A stretch of 64,000 bases of DNA from Pareuzebyella sediminis (GCF_008367235.1 NZ_VTZS01000001.1:620001-684000); one strand, 5' to 3'. Shown: positions 19,450 to 29,382, counted from the stretch's first letter. Translations and numbers: made by a program. The notes: generated by a model not told the origin, from the letters alone.

Positions 19450-19860
19450 AGTATACTGAACACTAACCATTTACATGTTTAGCATAGAATCAAAGAGCTG
19501 ATTGCTGTGGATAAAGAAAAGGCGGAGAAAATCGATGTTAAGATGAGCATATCTTTCGTCGACTCTGGGGTCAACCAAGTTGTATTCGTAAGAATGGATG
19601 GAACTTGGTTGTAATCTGCCGATATAGCCTAACGAGGTCAATAACTTCACGGTTTAAAAATAAATTCGAACAATATTGAAAAACTTTCGAGATTTGAGAC
19701 CAGTGATTACCCCATTGAAGAGTCGAATGGTGGTCTCATTAACTTTCTTTTAGATATATTATTAAAGGATGAATCCAAGATAACCATTACAGGCGTTGGT
19801 TTAAGTAGTCGGTAAAGGAGAAAGATTATGAATTGGCTCAGGGAAAGAGGATCTGTAATA
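19450..19860 (+). pseudogene. Decayed GlcG/HbpS-family (heme-binding-like, DUF336) gene
   Basis: The 518-base gap between the Crp/Fnr gene and recG contains broken coding sequence. One frame (19492-19611) reads KAEKIDVKMSISFVDSG and RMDGTWL, then a stop at 19612, then SADIA and a second stop. The same frame resumes at 19672 with YPIEESNGGLINF and ITITGVGLSS before a stop at 19813. A frameshifted piece, KDYELAQGKRI, follows at 19812. This order and spacing matches GlcG/HbpS proteins (VVDAGGNLVAF-RMDGAWLGS-IEHSNGGL-IGVSG). There are at least two nonsense codons and one frameshift, and no usable start, so I call it a relic. The rest of the gap shows nothing I can name. Confidence 0.62.
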
Positions 19861-19877
19861 GTGTCGTGCGAGCCTAC

Positions 19878-21983
19878 TCAACTTATATAATTCCATTGGG
19901 CTTTGTGCTTCATCAATTGAGTATAGGTGTGGCGTATAACCAAGTTTTCGGGACTTCCCAAGTTCGGGTCTTCTCGAAGAAGTTCCATGGCATGAAATCG
20001 GGCAGCTTTTAAAATATCATTGTCCTTCACGATATCTGCTATTCTAAGATTGAGAATTCCACTTTGTTGGGTACCCATCAGATCACCTGGTCCACGTAAC
20101 TTCAAATCGACCTCTGCAATTTCAAACCCATCACTGGTACTAACCATGGTTTCTAACCGTGTTTTGGCATCGGAAGAAAGTTTTTGACCAGTCATCAATA
20201 TGCAATAGCTTTGATCGGCACCACGACCTACGCGACCTCTCAATTGATGAAGTTGGGAAAGACCAAAACGTTCCGCACTTTCAATAACCATAACAGAGGC
20301 ATTAGGCACATTAACACCGACTTCGATGACTGTAGTAGCTACCATAAGTTGTGTTTCTCCGCTTACGAAACGCTCCATCTCATAGTCTTTATCCGACGGC
20401 TTCATTTTTCCATGTACAATCGAAACCTGATAGTCTGGCATTGGAAATTCGCGTACAACGCTTTCATATCCATCCATTAGATCTTTATAGTCCATCGCTT
20501 CCGACTCCTGAATTAAGGGATACACGATGTACACCTGTCTTCCCTTCTTGATTTCCTCCTTAAGAAATCGAAAAACTTTAAGGCGGTTCGAATCGAACCG
20601 ATGTACGGTTCTGACCCTTTTTCGTCCTGGGGGTAGTTCGTCGATTACCGAAATATCAAGGTCTCCGTACAAGCTCATGGCCAAGGTTCTAGGTATAGGC
20701 GTTGCGGTCATAACTAAAATATGGGGCGGAATATTATTTTTATGCCAGAGCTTAGCGCGCTGCGCGACTCCGAAGCGATGCTGTTCATCTATAATTGCTA
20801 ATCCTAAATTCTGGTACTTCACTTTATCTTCAAGAAGGGCATGGGTGCCTACAAGAATGTCAAGTTCTCCATTTTCAAGTTGCTCATGAATGGGTTTGCG
20901 TGCCGACTTTTTTATAGAACCGGTCAATAGCGAACAAGTGACACCCGTATGCTCTAACAGGGCCGAGATACCTTGATAATGCTGATTAGCAAGAATTTCG
21001 GTGGGGGCCATCAAACAGGCCTGATATCCATTATCGATGGCCAAGAGCATGGTCATTACCGCAACAATGGTCTTCCCGGAACCGACATCACCTTGAAGTA
21101 AACGGTTCATTTGGGCGTTGCTTCCTAAGTCCCAACGAATTTCCTTGATCACACGTTTTTGTGCTTCCGTAAGTTCAAATGGCAAATGGTTCTTATAAAA
21201 ATTATTGAAGCGTTCGCCTACGTGATTGAAATTATGGCCTTTGATTTTTTGTCTACGGCTTATTTTCTTGGAAATCAATTGCAGTTGCACATAAAAGAGT
21301 TCTTCGAACTTTAACCGAAATTGGGCCTTCGCCAATGCTTCCTGATTTTTGGGAAAATGTATGTTAAATAGAGCCTCGTTTTTAGATACTAATTTCAACT
21401 TATGAATCATATCATTCGATAAGGTTTCTGAAAAGCTCCCTTTTGTATCAAGAAAGAGTTGCTGAATCCATTTGTTGATGACCCGATTGGTAATCCCTTT
21501 ATTGTTGAGTTTCTCGGTAGACGGATATACGGGTTGCATACTTATTTTCAATCCTTTCTCATGCTCCTTGAGCAGCTCCATTTCAGGGTGGGGCATCGAA
21601 AAAGTTCCGTTAAACCAATTGCAGCGACCAAAAATAACGTAAGGCTCGTTCACTTTTATATGCTCCCGTATCCACTTATGACCCCGAAACCATACCAGTT
21701 CCATTTCTCCACTATCATCAATAAATTTGGCCACAAGTCGTTGACCCCTTTTTTGCGCTACTGTTTTGAGATGAACGATTTTACCGATCAATTGTACATC
21801 GGCATTACTTCGCTGAAGTTCTGAGATTTTGTAATAGTGTGTTTTGTCAATATAACGACTGGGAAACAAATTCAAAAGATCTTGAAAGGTCTGAATACCT
21901 AGTTCAGATTGTAAAATTTCCGCGCGATGGGGGCCGACTCCCTTTAAATAGACGATAGGGGTTTGTAAGGTATTGCCGTTCAT
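19878..21983 (-). CDS. recG: ATP-dependent DNA helicase RecG
   Basis: RecG remodels stalled forks and Holliday junctions. The 701 residues give the family layout: an N-terminal wedge/OB domain (VQLIGKIVHLKTVAQ onward), then superfamily 2 helicase motifs, Walker A GDVGSGKT (about residue 302), DEQH box, TATPIPRT, and the C-terminal QLRGRVGRG motif VI. It is a single gene divergent from the M1 peptidase gene by 79 bases. Confidence 0.97.
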   Translation of the reverse strand: MNGNTLQTPIVYLKGVGPHRAEILQSELGIQTFQDLLNLFPSRYIDKTHYYKISELQRSNADVQLIGKIVHLKTVAQKRGQRLVAKFIDDSGEMELVWFRGHKWIREHIKVNEPYVIFGRCNWFNGTFSMPHPEMELLKEHEKGLKISMQPVYPSTEKLNNKGITNRVINKWIQQLFLDTKGSFSETLSNDMIHKLKLVSKNEALFNIHFPKNQEALAKAQFRLKFEELFYVQLQLISKKISRRQKIKGHNFNHVGERFNNFYKNHLPFELTEAQKRVIKEIRWDLGSNAQMNRLLQGDVGSGKTIVAVMTMLLAIDNGYQACLMAPTEILANQHYQGISALLEHTGVTCSLLTGSIKKSARKPIHEQLENGELDILVGTHALLEDKVKYQNLGLAIIDEQHRFGVAQRAKLWHKNNIPPHILVMTATPIPRTLAMSLYGDLDISVIDELPPGRKRVRTVHRFDSNRLKVFRFLKEEIKKGRQVYIVYPLIQESEAMDYKDLMDGYESVVREFPMPDYQVSIVHGKMKPSDKDYEMERFVSGETQLMVATTVIEVGVNVPNASVMVIESAERFGLSQLHQLRGRVGRGADQSYCILMTGQKLSSDAKTRLETMVSTSDGFEIAEVDLKLRGPGDLMGTQQSGILNLRIADIVKDNDILKAARFHAMELLREDPNLGSPENLVIRHTYTQLMKHKAQWNYIS

Positions 21984-22062
21984 AGCACTAAAATAGAGGA
22001 TAGGGCCAAGTACGACAAACTAAAATGGTAAATTTGGCCTACTATTTGTTTTCGACGACTAC

Positions 22063-24141
22063 ATGAGGTATTTCATTCTGTTTTTAAGTATTTGCTTTTC
22101 TTCATTGGCCCAGCATCAAGAGAAAATAGACTTTGTTCGTGGTGACGTATACATCCAGCCTGTCCCGAAAGAAAAGGAAATTCACGGAACGGTGATATAT
22201 GAATTCGATGTACTTAAAGAGGCTGATTCCCTCTTTTTAGATGCCAAGAATATGGATTTTTCCGTAGTTCTATTGAACGGACAAGAAGTCGACTATAGCA
22301 ATAATGGTAAAACTCTTTCCATCAGAAATACATTTAAGAAGATGAAAGGGGCTACGTTAAAACTTGTATATACCTGTAGGCCTAAGCAAACCGTCTATTT
22401 TTTGGGATGGGACGATAGTATTTCGGGAAATGAACAAATATGGACACAAGGTCAGGGAAAATATACGAGCTATTGGCTACCCAGTTTCGATGACATGGAA
22501 GAAAAGATCGAATTTGATGTAAGCCTTGCCGTTGATTCAAATTACCAAGTCGTGGCCAATGGTAGGCTTGTTGAGGAACGTCCTAAAGTAAACGGTATGC
22601 ATCAATGGGTATTTGATATGCAAAGCCCTATGAGTAGTTACCTCTTGGCTTTTGCAATCGGTACGTACGCTAAAGAGACATTGGTCTCTACTTCTGGAAT
22701 ACCCATTGAAAATTTTTATTACCCCAAAGATAGCTTACGAGTTGAACCTACCTATCGGTATACTAGTCAAATTTTCAATTTTATGGAAAAGGAAATCGGG
22801 TTGCCTTACCCATGGCAGAACTATAAGCAAATACCTGTTCGGGATTTTCTCTACGCCGGTATGGAAAATACCGGAACTACAATTTTTTCTGATGGGTACG
22901 TAGTCGATTCTGTGGCCTTTATCGACAAGAACTACGTGAATGTCAATGCCCACGAATTAGCACATCAATGGTTTGGAAATTTGGTGACTGAAGCCAGTTC
23001 GGAACATCATTGGCTGCACGAAGGTTTCGCCACCTACTATGCTTACTTGGCAGAAAAAGAGGTTTTTGGAGATGAACATTTCTACTGGACCTTGTTGCGC
23101 ACGTCGATCGAATTAAAAAGCGCTATGGAAATGCGAGATGGCCAAAGTTTACTAGATCCTAAAGCTAGCAGTCTTACTTTTTATGAAAAAGGAGCCTGGG
23201 CCCTATTCGCTTTACGGGAACGAATAGGGGAGGAGGCCTTTAAAAAAGGAATTAGAAACTATCTCGCCACCTACAGTTTTAAGAACGTTAGAGTGAATGA
23301 CTTTCTGAAAGAGATGGAAGAGGCCAGCGGCACGAAATTGAAAAATTTTAAGGAAAACTGGCTTGAAAGCGATAGATTTCCTATAAAAGAAGCCGAAATG
23401 CTTCTTAAGCAAAAGGAACGATCGATAGCACTTCTCTATGAAATGAAAGCTAAATTGGAACAAGTTAAAAATCCTTTGCCACTTTCTTTGGACTATTGGA
23501 GACGTTCGAATTCCAGTGCTTTGAAGCAATATATTATCACAAATTATAATGGGACACTCCCCGCTGAGCTTATAACTTTGGCATTGGCTTCCGACGAGAT
23601 TCCTATTCGTCAAAGCCTAGCTATTAAATTGGATAATATACCTTTAAACTTCAAGGCCGATTACGAATCACTATTACAAGATAAGAGTTATATCACCATA
23701 GAAAATACCCTTCTAAAACTTTGGATGTCTTTTCCACGAGACCGAAATCGTTATTTAGATAGTACAAGGGATATGATAGGGCTTCCCAACAAAAATATAC
23801 GCATACTCTGGTTGACCTTGGCGATTTTGACTCAAGATTATCATCCGGAACGCTCACAACAATATTTTCTCGAACTAACGGAATATACCGGTCCTCAATT
23901 TTCATGGGAAGTTCGATTAGAGGCTTTTAGGTATCTGGGTGAGATCGGATTGTCAAAGCAAGGCCTGAAAAATTTGATTCAAGCTACGACGCACCATAGT
24001 TGGCAATTTAAAAAATATGCCCGAAATTTAGTGGATAAGCTCTTGGAGCAACCCGACTATAGAAAAAATATTGAAGACTTGGTAGAAGAACTAAAAGGTG
24101 ATGAATTGCGTTATATTAAGGCGAAACTTCTGAATAAATGA
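22063..24141 (+). CDS. M1 family metallopeptidase (aminopeptidase N-like), exported
   Basis: A 692-residue zinc aminopeptidase with an N-terminal signal peptide ending SSLAQ (about residue 17), so probably periplasmic or surface-exposed. The exopeptidase motif is present as GMENTGTT, the zinc site as HELAHQWFGN with a second glutamate in HEGFA. The C-terminal half is helical and repetitive. The length is shorter than E. coli PepN and typical of flavobacterial members. A TAAATTTG box lies at 22029-22036. Its last four bases (ATGA) overlap the start of the patatin gene, so the two are translationally coupled. Confidence 0.93.
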   Translation: MRYFILFLSICFSSLAQHQEKIDFVRGDVYIQPVPKEKEIHGTVIYEFDVLKEADSLFLDAKNMDFSVVLLNGQEVDYSNNGKTLSIRNTFKKMKGATLKLVYTCRPKQTVYFLGWDDSISGNEQIWTQGQGKYTSYWLPSFDDMEEKIEFDVSLAVDSNYQVVANGRLVEERPKVNGMHQWVFDMQSPMSSYLLAFAIGTYAKETLVSTSGIPIENFYYPKDSLRVEPTYRYTSQIFNFMEKEIGLPYPWQNYKQIPVRDFLYAGMENTGTTIFSDGYVVDSVAFIDKNYVNVNAHELAHQWFGNLVTEASSEHHWLHEGFATYYAYLAEKEVFGDEHFYWTLLRTSIELKSAMEMRDGQSLLDPKASSLTFYEKGAWALFALRERIGEEAFKKGIRNYLATYSFKNVRVNDFLKEMEEASGTKLKNFKENWLESDRFPIKEAEMLLKQKERSIALLYEMKAKLEQVKNPLPLSLDYWRRSNSSALKQYIITNYNGTLPAELITLALASDEIPIRQSLAIKLDNIPLNFKADYESLLQDKSYITIENTLLKLWMSFPRDRNRYLDSTRDMIGLPNKNIRILWLTLAILTQDYHPERSQQYFLELTEYTGPQFSWEVRLEAFRYLGEIGLSKQGLKNLIQATTHHSWQFKKYARNLVDKLLEQPDYRKNIEDLVEELKGDELRYIKAKLLNK

Positions 24142-25049
24142 GAGCATTGGTTATATCTGGCGGCGGTAGTAAAGGGGCCTTTGCAGGCGGGGTAGCACAA
24201 TACCTCATGCAAGAGCTAAACTTCTCTTACGATCTATTTCTGGGCACTTCAACAGGAAGTTTGCTTATTTCCCATTTGGCCCTTCAAAAGATTAAAAAAA
24301 TAAAAGAGGTATATACCTCTGTAAATCAAGATAGTATTTTTAGTAACTGTCCCTTTACCATCCAAAAGAGATATGGCATTCAAACCATTGGCATAGACCA
24401 CTGGAACGTGCTCAAGAATTTTTACAAGGGGAGTAAGACTTTCGGCGAAAGCCATAATCTATTGGCATTAATTAAAAATACACTTACAAAAAGTGAGTTT
24501 CGAACCTTGAAGCATGGCCCAAAGGAAATTATTGTCACCGTTTCGAATCTTTCGCTAAATCAGGTGGAATACAAGAGTATCAACGACTATTCCTATGAGG
24601 AGTTCTGTGAATGGATTTGGATTTCTTGCAATTACACCCCGTTCATGAGCCTTGTTCGTAAAGACGGCTGTGAATATGCCGATGGTGGATTAGGAAATAT
24701 GGTACCCATTGAAGAGGCTATTAAAAGAGGTGCCAAGGAAGTCGATGTAATTATACTTCAGACTGAAATCAGTCACCTGAATAGGCTGCCTTCAAAAAAT
24801 CCGTTTTCGCTCTTGACAACCATGTTTGAGTACATGCTTGATAGAATCGAGCATCAAAACATCCGTATTGGCAAATATGTCGCCAACCATAATGATGCTA
24901 TAATTAATTTTTATTACACGCCCACAGTACTCACTACAAATTCACTGATTTTCGACAAGGATAAAATGACAGCCTGGTGGGAAAGTGGGTATAATTTCGC
25001 AAAATACAAAAACACCGAGCTCAACCAGATAGAACCAGAGTTCGAGTGA
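24138..25049 (+). CDS. Patatin-like phospholipase
   Basis: A 303-residue patatin-domain lipid acyl hydrolase. The oxyanion loop is GGGSKGAFAGG (residues 8-18), the nucleophile serine is in GTSTG (about residues 42-46), and the partner aspartate is in DGG (about residues 180-182). No signal peptide is visible, so it appears cytoplasmic or membrane-peripheral. The start overlaps the stop of the M1 peptidase gene by four bases. The substrate is probably a phospholipid or lysophospholipid, which the sequence does not decide. Confidence 0.88.
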   Translation: MRALVISGGGSKGAFAGGVAQYLMQELNFSYDLFLGTSTGSLLISHLALQKIKKIKEVYTSVNQDSIFSNCPFTIQKRYGIQTIGIDHWNVLKNFYKGSKTFGESHNLLALIKNTLTKSEFRTLKHGPKEIIVTVSNLSLNQVEYKSINDYSYEEFCEWIWISCNYTPFMSLVRKDGCEYADGGLGNMVPIEEAIKRGAKEVDVIILQTEISHLNRLPSKNPFSLLTTMFEYMLDRIEHQNIRIGKYVANHNDAIINFYYTPTVLTTNSLIFDKDKMTAWWESGYNFAKYKNTELNQIEPEFE

Positions 25050-25064
25050 CAGCCTGTTTACGTT

Positions 25065-25583
25065 TTACCAAATTTCGCCAATTTCTTTTTTGACAAAAGA
25101 AAGTGCAGTGGATGATGGGGATTGTTTGTCCATGGTTTCGGTTAAAATGTCTTCGCGAAGTTTGTCGGCAGAATCGGTCTCGCTCATGGCAGCCTTTCGA
25201 ATCATCTGAATCGTGGCACTTTTGGCCGCCTTTATAACGTTCCAACACTCATCGGTCATGTAAATCTGCTGAGAAAGGTTATGGTCGAACTCGTTTTCGA
25301 TACTTTTAATGAGCAGTGCCTCATAGGCATTCTTGTCTGCGGTCTTGGGTGCGACACGAACGACTAGGCTCGGTATGGCAATCCTTTCGAGAAAAAGCGC
25401 CATCCTTTCGTAGGCTTGCAACCTGATGGGCAATGCATTCTTTTGAGCTTCTTTGTGAAGCAAGAACCTTCTGCGGCCATCTTCGTTTTTGGTATGTAGT
25501 TTAAAAAAATAGAAAGCGACCACCCCGGTGACGACGGCAGGCAATAAAAATCCGAACATTTGTAAAATAGCTTCTCCTGACAT
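25065..25583 (-). CDS. Conserved Bacteroidota membrane protein (DUF7935-like)
   Basis: A 172-residue protein with one N-terminal membrane segment (about residues 8-28) and a soluble, mostly helical tail with basic and acidic stretches (KNEDGRRRFLLHKEAQKNALPIRLQAYERM). I recognise it as a small conserved flavobacterial family, I believe DUF7935, of unknown function. It ends 15 bases from the convergent patatin gene and lies downstream of the minus-strand OmpA-like gene (69-base gap). Confidence 0.65.
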   Translation of the reverse strand: MSGEAILQMFGFLLPAVVTGVVAFYFFKLHTKNEDGRRRFLLHKEAQKNALPIRLQAYERMALFLERIAIPSLVVRVAPKTADKNAYEALLIKSIENEFDHNLSQQIYMTDECWNVIKAAKSATIQMIRKAAMSETDSADKLREDILTETMDKQSPSSTALSFVKKEIGEIW

Positions 25584-25652
25584 GGTTTTTGTATTTATGT
25601 TGGAGATAGAACGAAGTATTTTAGCAAAAAGTATATCGAATAATACTAGCGC

Positions 25653-26423
25653 TTATCCTTTCATATTCTCTCGAACCATTAAATAAAACCCTGTATAATT
25701 TGGGTGGATGCTAATCTGAACACCTTCTTTAAGATTTCCATCTCGGCCCAAGGTCATGATGCGTTCGGGGGCAATATCAAACTTACTTTGTAGTAGAGTG
25801 GCTACCGCCATGGCCTGCTGCGCAGGTATTTCAAGGTTACCCGTCATACTTAGCCCCTCGATGGTAACCGCCGTGTTTGGGTTAGCTTTTAAAATATTGG
25901 CGATTTTTTCTACCCATGCCTCAGATTCGGCAGTAATCGTAGTTCCTGTATCCTTTCCAAAAAGGGCTTCAAGTTTCGATAAAATAGTCACCGAACCCTC
26001 AGAAACACCAATTTTGGCATTTTCGCCTAGGGTTTGTTTGGCGTTTGTCAGAACGACGATGGTAGTGGAATCATTACTTGAAATGGCATCCTTAATAAAC
26101 TTTAGTTGGCGCTCTTTGGCTTCAAGACTTTCCATCGCACTATTGACGATATTGGAATTTTTGTTAGATACCTCTGCAAAACTGTTGAGGTTTTGCATGA
26201 GCGTATTGTTGGCATCTTGGAGTTCAGTAACTTGAGATTCAAAGGATTCGGCTTTCGCTTGGGCAACCTTTTCATTTTTTCTCGCATCGAAAACCTCGGC
26301 ATTAAGAGAATCTACCTGCGATTTAAGGTGGTCTATTTCAGCGATAAGATCGCTCTTTCGTTGTGCATGTAGGGAGAAGGACGCTAATAGAAAAAAGAAT
26401 ATAAGGGGTAATGATCTTTTCAT
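25653..26423 (-). CDS. OmpA-like coiled-coil protein with degenerate peptidoglycan-binding domain
   Basis: A 256-residue exported protein: signal peptide to about residue 20 (SLHAQ), coiled coil with a heptad-like run to about residue 115, then an OmpA-like fold (VTILSKLEALFGKDTGTTI...). Compared with the intact paralogue at 32930-33787, the GHTDD motif is replaced by GLSMTG, the LSxxRA arginine by glutamine (PAQQAMAVATLL), and the final NRRTRI by KEGVQI. These are the residues that hold diaminopimelate in OmpA domains, so binding to peptidoglycan is doubtful. A TACTTTTG box lies at 26480-26487 on the minus strand. Confidence 0.75.
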   Translation of the reverse strand: MKRSLPLIFFFLLASFSLHAQRKSDLIAEIDHLKSQVDSLNAEVFDARKNEKVAQAKAESFESQVTELQDANNTLMQNLNSFAEVSNKNSNIVNSAMESLEAKERQLKFIKDAISSNDSTTIVVLTNAKQTLGENAKIGVSEGSVTILSKLEALFGKDTGTTITAESEAWVEKIANILKANPNTAVTIEGLSMTGNLEIPAQQAMAVATLLQSKFDIAPERIMTLGRDGNLKEGVQISIHPNYTGFYLMVRENMKG

Positions 26424-26489
26424 ATATAGGGGGTTAATTTTTTATCGTTTAAGATGTTTAACAAATTACTGTTCTAGGACAAAAGTATA

Positions 26490-28064
26490 CTATTTCATCG
26501 TTTTTTCTAAATTCTTGTTTCCAAGGTACTGACATTCAAACAATTTTTGCGCATCTTCAAAAGGTACTTTAGCTTTGGTATACCCGTATAGAGAAGCCAG
26601 ATTTCGATTCAATTGGTCATCATCAATATTGACCTGTATGTCTTCCATAGTAAACTGACATGGATGTTCGTACCCAGAAGCATGGGTAATTTCAAGAAGT
26701 TCCTTTCTGAACGTTTTAAAATATTGTGCGAGCCTTTCTGACTTAATTGGAATGTCGATACCGTTTTGCAACCATTTGTTCTGTGTGGCGACCCCGGATG
26801 GACATCGGTTCGTGTGGCATACTTGTGCCTGTATGCAGCCGATACTCATCATCGCTTCCCTTGCCACATTGATACAATCGACTCCCATGGCAAAAGCCAT
26901 CGCCGCCTTGGCCGGAAAGCCAAGCTTACCACTTCCTATAAAAACGATTCTATCGGTAATTTTCCTTTTTAAAAAGACTTTGTACAAACTTGAGAATCCA
27001 TAGACCCAGGGGAGCGAGACGTGATCTGCAAAGGAAGGAGGGGCTGCACCGGTTCCGCCTTCACCTCCGTCAACGGTTATAAAATCGGGACCTTTTCCAG
27101 TTTTGACCATTAAATCGGCAAGTTCTTCCCATTGATCCAGCTTTCCAATTGCCGCCTTGATTCCTACGGGAAGCCCAGTTTCTTCAGCGATTTCCTCAAT
27201 GAGTAACATAAGTTCTGAAACTGTATCGAATGCCTTGTGGGTAGCTGGTGAAATAACATCTTTACCGACCTCGACTCCTCTTATTTCAGCGAGTTCCGGG
27301 GTGATTTTAGCTCCGGGCAAGACCCCTCCTTTACCTGGTTTGGCACCTTGCGACAATTTAATTTCAACTGCCTTGATACAGTTATTTTGCTCTACCAACT
27401 TCTTTAATTTTTCCATGGAAAAGTTTCCATCGGGCGTCCTGACTCCAAAATAACCTGTTCCGAAATGAAAAATGACATTACCACCTTGTTGATGATAGGG
27501 AGAGAGTCCGCCTTCACCCGTGTTATGGTATGCACCGGCTTTTTGAACACCTCGGTTTAAGGCCTCTATAGCCCTTGCCGACAACGATCCGAAACTCATA
27601 GCAGAAACATTGATTACCGATGCGGGTCTATATGGTTTTCTTCGTTGATTATATTGCCCCATTACTTTCGCGCAGGGAATGAAGGTCTTATCTGTGTAGT
27701 TAGGGTGCCCCTCACCGATTTTAAACGCCATCATTTGGTTCTTTACGAAAATATACTGATGATCGTATATATCACGTTCGGTTCCGAAACCTTCATAATT
27801 ATTCTCTTTTTTTGCTGAAGCATATATCCACCCTCTTTCGATACGATTGAATGGTAACTCTTCGCGGTTATTAGCCACAAAGTACTGGCGCATTTCCGGG
27901 CCGATACTTTCTAACCAGTACCGTAAGTGCCCTACAATGGGATAGTTGTGCGAGATGGTATGAGCACGCTGAAAAAAGATGTCACGAAGGGCGACTAGCA
28001 ACAAGAAAAGTAAGATCCAAATCCACCAAGGGATATTTCCTATAAAAGACAAGGCTTGCTCCAT
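26490..28064 (-). CDS. Membrane-anchored FMN-binding glutamate synthase-related protein
   Basis: A 524-residue protein that has only the FMN/iron-sulfur domain of glutamate synthase (Glu_synthase, GltB2-like), with an N-terminal membrane segment (WWIWILLFLLLVAL, about residues 12-25). FMN-site motifs NVSAMSFGSLS, VEIKLSQGAKPGKGG and TVDGGEGGTGAAPPSF are present, as is the cysteine cluster CIQAQVCHTNRC. The glutaminase domain and the small NADPH subunit are absent, so it probably is not a full glutamate synthase; the actual reaction and electron donor are unknown. It is 37 bases downstream of the M20 hydrolase gene. Confidence 0.85.
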   Translation of the reverse strand: MEQALSFIGNIPWWIWILLFLLLVALRDIFFQRAHTISHNYPIVGHLRYWLESIGPEMRQYFVANNREELPFNRIERGWIYASAKKENNYEGFGTERDIYDHQYIFVKNQMMAFKIGEGHPNYTDKTFIPCAKVMGQYNQRRKPYRPASVINVSAMSFGSLSARAIEALNRGVQKAGAYHNTGEGGLSPYHQQGGNVIFHFGTGYFGVRTPDGNFSMEKLKKLVEQNNCIKAVEIKLSQGAKPGKGGVLPGAKITPELAEIRGVEVGKDVISPATHKAFDTVSELMLLIEEIAEETGLPVGIKAAIGKLDQWEELADLMVKTGKGPDFITVDGGEGGTGAAPPSFADHVSLPWVYGFSSLYKVFLKRKITDRIVFIGSGKLGFPAKAAMAFAMGVDCINVAREAMMSIGCIQAQVCHTNRCPSGVATQNKWLQNGIDIPIKSERLAQYFKTFRKELLEITHASGYEHPCQFTMEDIQVNIDDDQLNRNLASLYGYTKAKVPFEDAQKLFECQYLGNKNLEKTMK

Positions 28065-28101
28065 TACTTCTAATTATGATTTTGAAAATGAACAGACAAA
28101 G

Positions 28102-29382
28102 CTATTTTTCCTGATTTAAGTAGTCCAAACTCATTTCTGTCAGTGCCCGAACCCCTAAGAGAAGGCCGCTATCATCAATACTAAAATCTGGTGTATGATG
28201 GGGAAAGGATTCTAGGGTTCCCGGAGTCATTCCCCCTAAAAAGAAAAAGAAACCGGGGACTTCGTTTTGAAAGTATGAAAAATCTTCCCCTCCGGTATCG
28301 GCATTGCGTATTTGAACATTCGCATTCCCAGCAACCTTTTGCAGAGTAGGAAGCATTTTAGCGACCAATTCAGGATCATTGTAGGTAATATCGGTATTAC
28401 TTTTGATTTCGATTTCAGCTGCTCCACCGTAAGCCTTTGCTATTGCCGGAACCATTTCTTTCATCCTGTTCGTAATCAGTTTCTGCATATCATAGTCTAA
28501 AGTACGTATCGTTCCAATCATTTCAGCTTGTTCGGGTATAATATTGAACCTTACCCCGCTAGTGATCTTCCCTACTGAAATAACAGCGGCTTCTTTGGTC
28601 AAATCCGTTTCGCGGCTAATAATGGTCTGCAGGCCGTCAATTATTTTGGCGCTGATCAAAATGGGATCGATTCCCTTCCATGGTTTAGAACCATGGGTTT
28701 GTTTTCCTTTAACGGATATAACGAAACGTTGTACGGCGGCCATAGTGCCCCCTGACTTATATTTTAGGACTCCTGTGGGAATACCTGAATTAATATGAAG
28801 GCCGAAAATAGCATTGACATCAGGATTTTTGAGCACGCCCTCTTTTACCATTAACAACGCCCCACCTTCTTCCCCGGGAGGCGGTCCCTCTTCTGCAGGT
28901 TGAAAAATAAACTTCACGGTGCCTCTTATGGCATCTTTATGCTTCGAAAGTACTTCGGCCACGCCCATCAAAATAGCCATGTGTGCGTCGTGCCCGCAGG
29001 CATGCATTACCCCTACTTCTTGACCTAGAAAAGTCGATGTAACGGTTGATTTAAAAGGAAGGTCATTTCGTTCGGTAACTGGAAGGGCATCCATATCGGC
29101 CCTTAAGGCGATTACTTTTCCCGGCATATTTCCCTTCAGGATGCCGACTACACCGGTATGTGCGACACCCTGCTGTAATTCTAAGCCCAAACGCTGAAGG
29201 TGGGCAGCGATTTTCTCTGCAGTTTTGAACTCCCGGTTCGAAAGCTCGGGATTTTCGTGAAAATGCCTGCGCCATTCGATTACCTTATTTTCAACTTTCT
29301 TATAATCCTTCTTTAAATCCGGTTTTTGTGCAGTAACGTAGTGGCTACAACATACTAATATCGTTAATAAAAATGCTTTCAT
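28102..29382 (-). CDS. M20D family amidohydrolase, exported
   Basis: A 426-residue zinc hydrolase related to hippurate and N-acyl-amino-acid hydrolases, with a signal peptide ending HYVTAQ (about residue 19). Conserved motifs are RRHFHENPELS, RADMDALPV, CGHDAHMA (metal ligands) and QPAEEGPPPGEEGG with the catalytic glutamate. The middle lid domain is intact. Substrate is an N-acyl or peptide bond of small molecules, not defined here. It is the first gene of a minus-strand run with the glutamate-synthase-like gene. Confidence 0.88.
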   Translation of the reverse strand: MKAFLLTILVCCSHYVTAQKPDLKKDYKKVENKVIEWRRHFHENPELSNREFKTAEKIAAHLQRLGLELQQGVAHTGVVGILKGNMPGKVIALRADMDALPVTERNDLPFKSTVTSTFLGQEVGVMHACGHDAHMAILMGVAEVLSKHKDAIRGTVKFIFQPAEEGPPPGEEGGALLMVKEGVLKNPDVNAIFGLHINSGIPTGVLKYKSGGTMAAVQRFVISVKGKQTHGSKPWKGIDPILISAKIIDGLQTIISRETDLTKEAAVISVGKITSGVRFNIIPEQAEMIGTIRTLDYDMQKLITNRMKEMVPAIAKAYGGAAEIEIKSNTDITYNDPELVAKMLPTLQKVAGNANVQIRNADTGGEDFSYFQNEVPGFFFFLGGMTPGTLESFPHHTPDFSIDDSGLLLGVRALTEMSLDYLNQEK

